Part shown: piece after piece, positions 4,857 to 6,817 of the stretch
Layout of the letters: each line of letters opens with the position of its first letter
Position numbering within the stretch: position 1 is the first letter of the stretch
Assembly (NCBI GenBank): GCA_017627115.1
Contig: JAGAHK010000392.1
Span: 1-6,817 of the forward strand
Direction of reading: 5' to 3'
Length of the DNA stretch: 6,817 nt
Origin: Bacillota bacterium
Lineage (GTDB): Bacteria; Bacillota; Clostridia; Lachnospirales; CAG-274
Notes under the pieces: model-generated
The model's database searches: none
Told to the model about the DNA's origin: nothing
The model's input: only the letters and a program-made list of their open reading frames with translations
Program-made: the position numbers and the translations under genes

Positions 4857-6817
4857 ACCAGGTCTCTCCCTCGTGTATATCAACAACAAGCGGCACGGAA
4901 AGTTTTGCCGCCTCGCCCATTTCATGCAGGAGTATCTGCCGTACCTCTTCAAGCTCGGGCTTGTACACTTCAAGCAAAAGTTCGTCATGCACCTGCAAAA
5001 CAAGGCGCGACTTGTGGTTTGCAAGCGCTTTGTGTACACGCAGCATAGCTATTTTTATTATATCTGCGGCAGTGCCCTGAATTGGCATATTCATTGCAAC
5101 ACGCTCGCCGAAACCACGCAGATTGAAGTTTGAGCTTGAGATCTCGGGGATATAGCGCAGACGTCCGTATGCCGTGCGTGCAAGCCCTGTTTTCCTTGCG
5201 GAGTCCACCGAATTGTCAAGATATTCCTTAACTTTGGGATACTTCGCAAAGTATCCCTCAATATAGCTTTCCGCCTCGGCACGGCTTATGCCCAGATCCT
5301 GACTTAACGAAAATGCGCTCATGCCGTAAACTATGCCGAAGTTGACAGCCTTTGCGTTGGAACGCTGCAAGGGCGTTACCTCGTCAAAAGGCACATTGAA
5401 GACCTGCGAAGCGGTTAGACGGTGTATGTCCTGACCGTTTCTGAACGCATTTATAAGTGTTTCATCGCCCGAGATATGCGCAAGCACACAAAGTTCTATC
5501 TGCGAATAATCGCCGTCCAGAAAGATATAGCCGTCCTCGGGCACAAAAACCTTGCGCAGCTGTCTGCCAAGTTCCATTTTGATCGGGATATTCTGCAAAT
5601 TCGGCTCTGTTGAGCTTATTCTTCCCGTTGCGGTAATGGTCTGGTTGAAGGTTGAGTGTATCTTTCCATCCTGCGAAATGACCTCCGCAAGACCGTCCGC
5701 ATAGGTCGATTTAAGTTTTGTGTAGCTTCTGTATTCAAGTATTTTGCCGACTATCTCGTCCTTGTCGGCAAGTTTTTCAAGTATATCCGCGCTTGTGGAC
5801 CAGCCTGTTTTTGTCTTTTTGCCGCCTTTTAAGCCAAGCTTTTCAAAAAGTATTACACCAAGCTGTTTCGGGGAATTTATGTTGAATTCCTCGCCCGCAA
5901 GCCAATATATCTCCTTTGTAAGCTCGTCCGTTTTTACCTGCAATTTGTTTCCATAGTCGATAAGCCCCTGTTTGTCGGCACGCATACCGTAAAGCTCCAT
6001 ATCGCCAAGCACGTAAACAAGCGGCAGCTCAATATCGTAATAAAGCTTTGTCAGCTCTTTTTCCTCAAGTTCCTTTTCAAGAATATCCGCCGCGTCAAAG
6101 TCTGTGCGGCAGCAGTGGCAAAGGTAGTTTATGACCTCCGCTCTCTGTGTCATTACCATATCGGCAAAAGTCCTGCGCGACTTGCCCTTGCCGAAAAACT
6201 GTTCGTCACTTTGTATATCGGTATGCAGATGCTCGTCTGCAATACTGCTGTGAGAATGGTCGTTTTTGTTGGGGTTTAAAAGGTAATCGGCTATCATTGT
6301 GTCAAAAGCCGTGTTTTCAAGGTTTATGCCGTGCTTTTTAAGATAGACGTACAAAGCCTTTGCATCGTGCAGTATTTTTGCCTTTTCACCCTCGAACAGC
6401 GGTTTCAGTATGTCAAGCAGTTCGTCCTCCGCAAGGCAGATAAGTGCGCCGTCATTGTCTTTGTCGCATAAAACAACGGCTTCAAGCCTGTTATCCTCTA
6501 TAACGGGCAGGCAGGCAAACTTTTTACCTATTTTTGCGCAAATTTCCTCTGCACCGCTTATGCTGTCCGCAAATACAAATGCCATATCCTTTTCTTCCGT
6601 CTTTGTTTCAAAACGTCCCAGAAAACTCTTGAAATCGTGTTCCTTGAATTCGTGCAGAGAGGTCTCGTTGAACATATTGTCGGTCTTTGCGCTCTCAAAA
6701 TCAAACTCTATGGGCGCATCCGTGTTTATGGTTACGAGCCATTTGCTCAAAAGCGCCTGTTCCTCAAAGGCTTTCAGGTTTTCGCTTGCCTTTTTGGGCT
6801 TTACTTCGTCCGCGTGC
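4843..6817 (-). CDS. polA: DNA polymerase I, 5'-truncated by the window edge
   Basis: Pol I fills gaps and replaces RNA primers during replication and repair. The frame runs without a stop to the window edge, and the residues before the TTG at 6750 (SENLKAFEEQALLSKW) match the Pol I linker after the 5' nuclease domain, so that TTG is internal and the nuclease domain lies outside. Numbering from that TTG, the 3'-5' exonuclease-like domain spans about 1-230 and looks degenerate: no DxE at Exo I, although an Asp survives in HDAK (128-131). The polymerase domain follows, with TATGRISS (373-380), motif A DYSQIELC (414-421), motif B RSNAKAVNFGIVYG (463-476), MPIQGTAADIIK (555-566) and motif C QVHDE (586-590). 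The catalytic Asp414 and Asp589 and the O-helix R463, K467, F471 and Y475 are present. Motif A ends in Cys instead of the usual Arg. This is the most upstream gene visible in the operon. Confidence 0.97.
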   Translation of the reverse strand, partial: HADEVKPKKASENLKAFEEQALLSKWLVTINTDAPIEFDFESAKTDNMFNETSLHEFKEHDFKSFLGRFETKTEEKDMAFVFADSISGAEEICAKIGKKFACLPVIEDNRLEAVVLCDKDNDGALICLAEDELLDILKPLFEGEKAKILHDAKALYVYLKKHGINLENTAFDTMIADYLLNPNKNDHSHSSIADEHLHTDIQSDEQFFGKGKSRRTFADMVMTQRAEVINYLCHCCRTDFDAADILEKELEEKELTKLYYDIELPLVYVLGDMELYGMRADKQGLIDYGNKLQVKTDELTKEIYWLAGEEFNINSPKQLGVILFEKLGLKGGKKTKTGWSTSADILEKLADKDEIVGKILEYRSYTKLKSTYADGLAEVISQDGKIHSTFNQTITATGRISSTEPNLQNIPIKMELGRQLRKVFVPEDGYIFLDGDYSQIELCVLAHISGDETLINAFRNGQDIHRLTASQVFNVPFDEVTPLQRSNAKAVNFGIVYGMSAFSLSQDLGISRAEAESYIEGYFAKYPKVKEYLDNSVDSARKTGLARTAYGRLRYIPEISSSNFNLRGFGERVAMNMPIQGTAADIIKIAMLRVHKALANHKSRLVLQVHDELLLEVYKPELEEVRQILLHEMGEAAKLSVPLVVDIHEGETWYDAK

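Noticed and set aside
4248..5039. Longer coaE reading frame starting at 5039
   Set aside because: The first 61 residues lie out of frame inside polA, have no CoaE similarity, and the ATG at 4856 has its own ribosome binding site and starts exactly where homology begins.
4843..6750. TTG at 6750 as the start of a short, Klenow-like polymerase
   Set aside because: The frame continues to the window edge with residues that match the Pol I interdomain linker, so the gene is simply cut by the window.
1..6817. Search for tRNA or rRNA genes, CRISPR arrays, insertion sequences, attachment sites, riboswitches and toxin-antitoxin or defence genes
   Set aside because: Nothing of these kinds was seen on either strand by reading; nearly all of the window is occupied by the six operon genes.

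Overview
This window is the downstream part of one leftward (minus-strand) operon. Six genes are packed head to tail, with gaps of at most 30 bases or short overlaps. In transcription order, right to left, they are: DNA polymerase I (polA, 5' end outside the window), dephospho-CoA kinase (coaE), a membrane-anchored lytic transglycosylase, a lipoprotein solute-binding protein of the oligopeptide/dipeptide type (SBP family 5), a GalT-type (HIT superfamily) hexose-1-phosphate nucleotidylyltransferase, and an ATP-grasp protein of the D-Ala-D-Ala ligase family. A clean intrinsic terminator follows the last gene. No promoter for the operon lies inside the window; it should be upstream of polA.

The organism is most likely a Gram-positive member of the Firmicutes, probably an anaerobic gut clostridium such as Ruminococcus or another member of the Oscillospirales. 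The evidence is the polA-coaE-transglycosylase order, good AGGAG/GGAG-type ribosome binding sites, a lipobox on the binding protein, and a Pol I whose proofreading domain looks degenerate. The taxonomic placement is inference from gene order and protein flavour, not from a search.

Layout: positions 1-138 carry an AT-rich plus-strand reading frame that enters from outside and looks like the C-terminus of a convergent membrane protein (moderate support). Positions 126-157 are the operon terminator. Positions 221-2079 hold the ligase and the nucleotidylyltransferase, which share one base (TGATG). Positions 2099-4217 hold the binding protein and the transglycosylase, which overlap by 8 bases. Positions 4248-6817 hold coaE and polA, which overlap by 14 bases.

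Functionally the operon joins DNA repair/replication and CoA synthesis to envelope functions: a peptidoglycan-cleaving enzyme, a surface solute receptor and an enzyme that would normally make the D-Ala-D-Ala peptidoglycan precursor. I did not find an obviously new system such as a defence island, CRISPR array or mobile element. The most interesting points are substitutions at normally conserved sites. The Ddl-family protein has Cys in place of the oxyanion-hole Arg and Phe in place of the active-site Tyr. Pol I motif A ends in Cys instead of Arg. The CoaE P-loop lacks its usual Ser/Thr. The tight pairing of a lytic transglycosylase with an orphan solute-binding lipoprotein is also worth attention.
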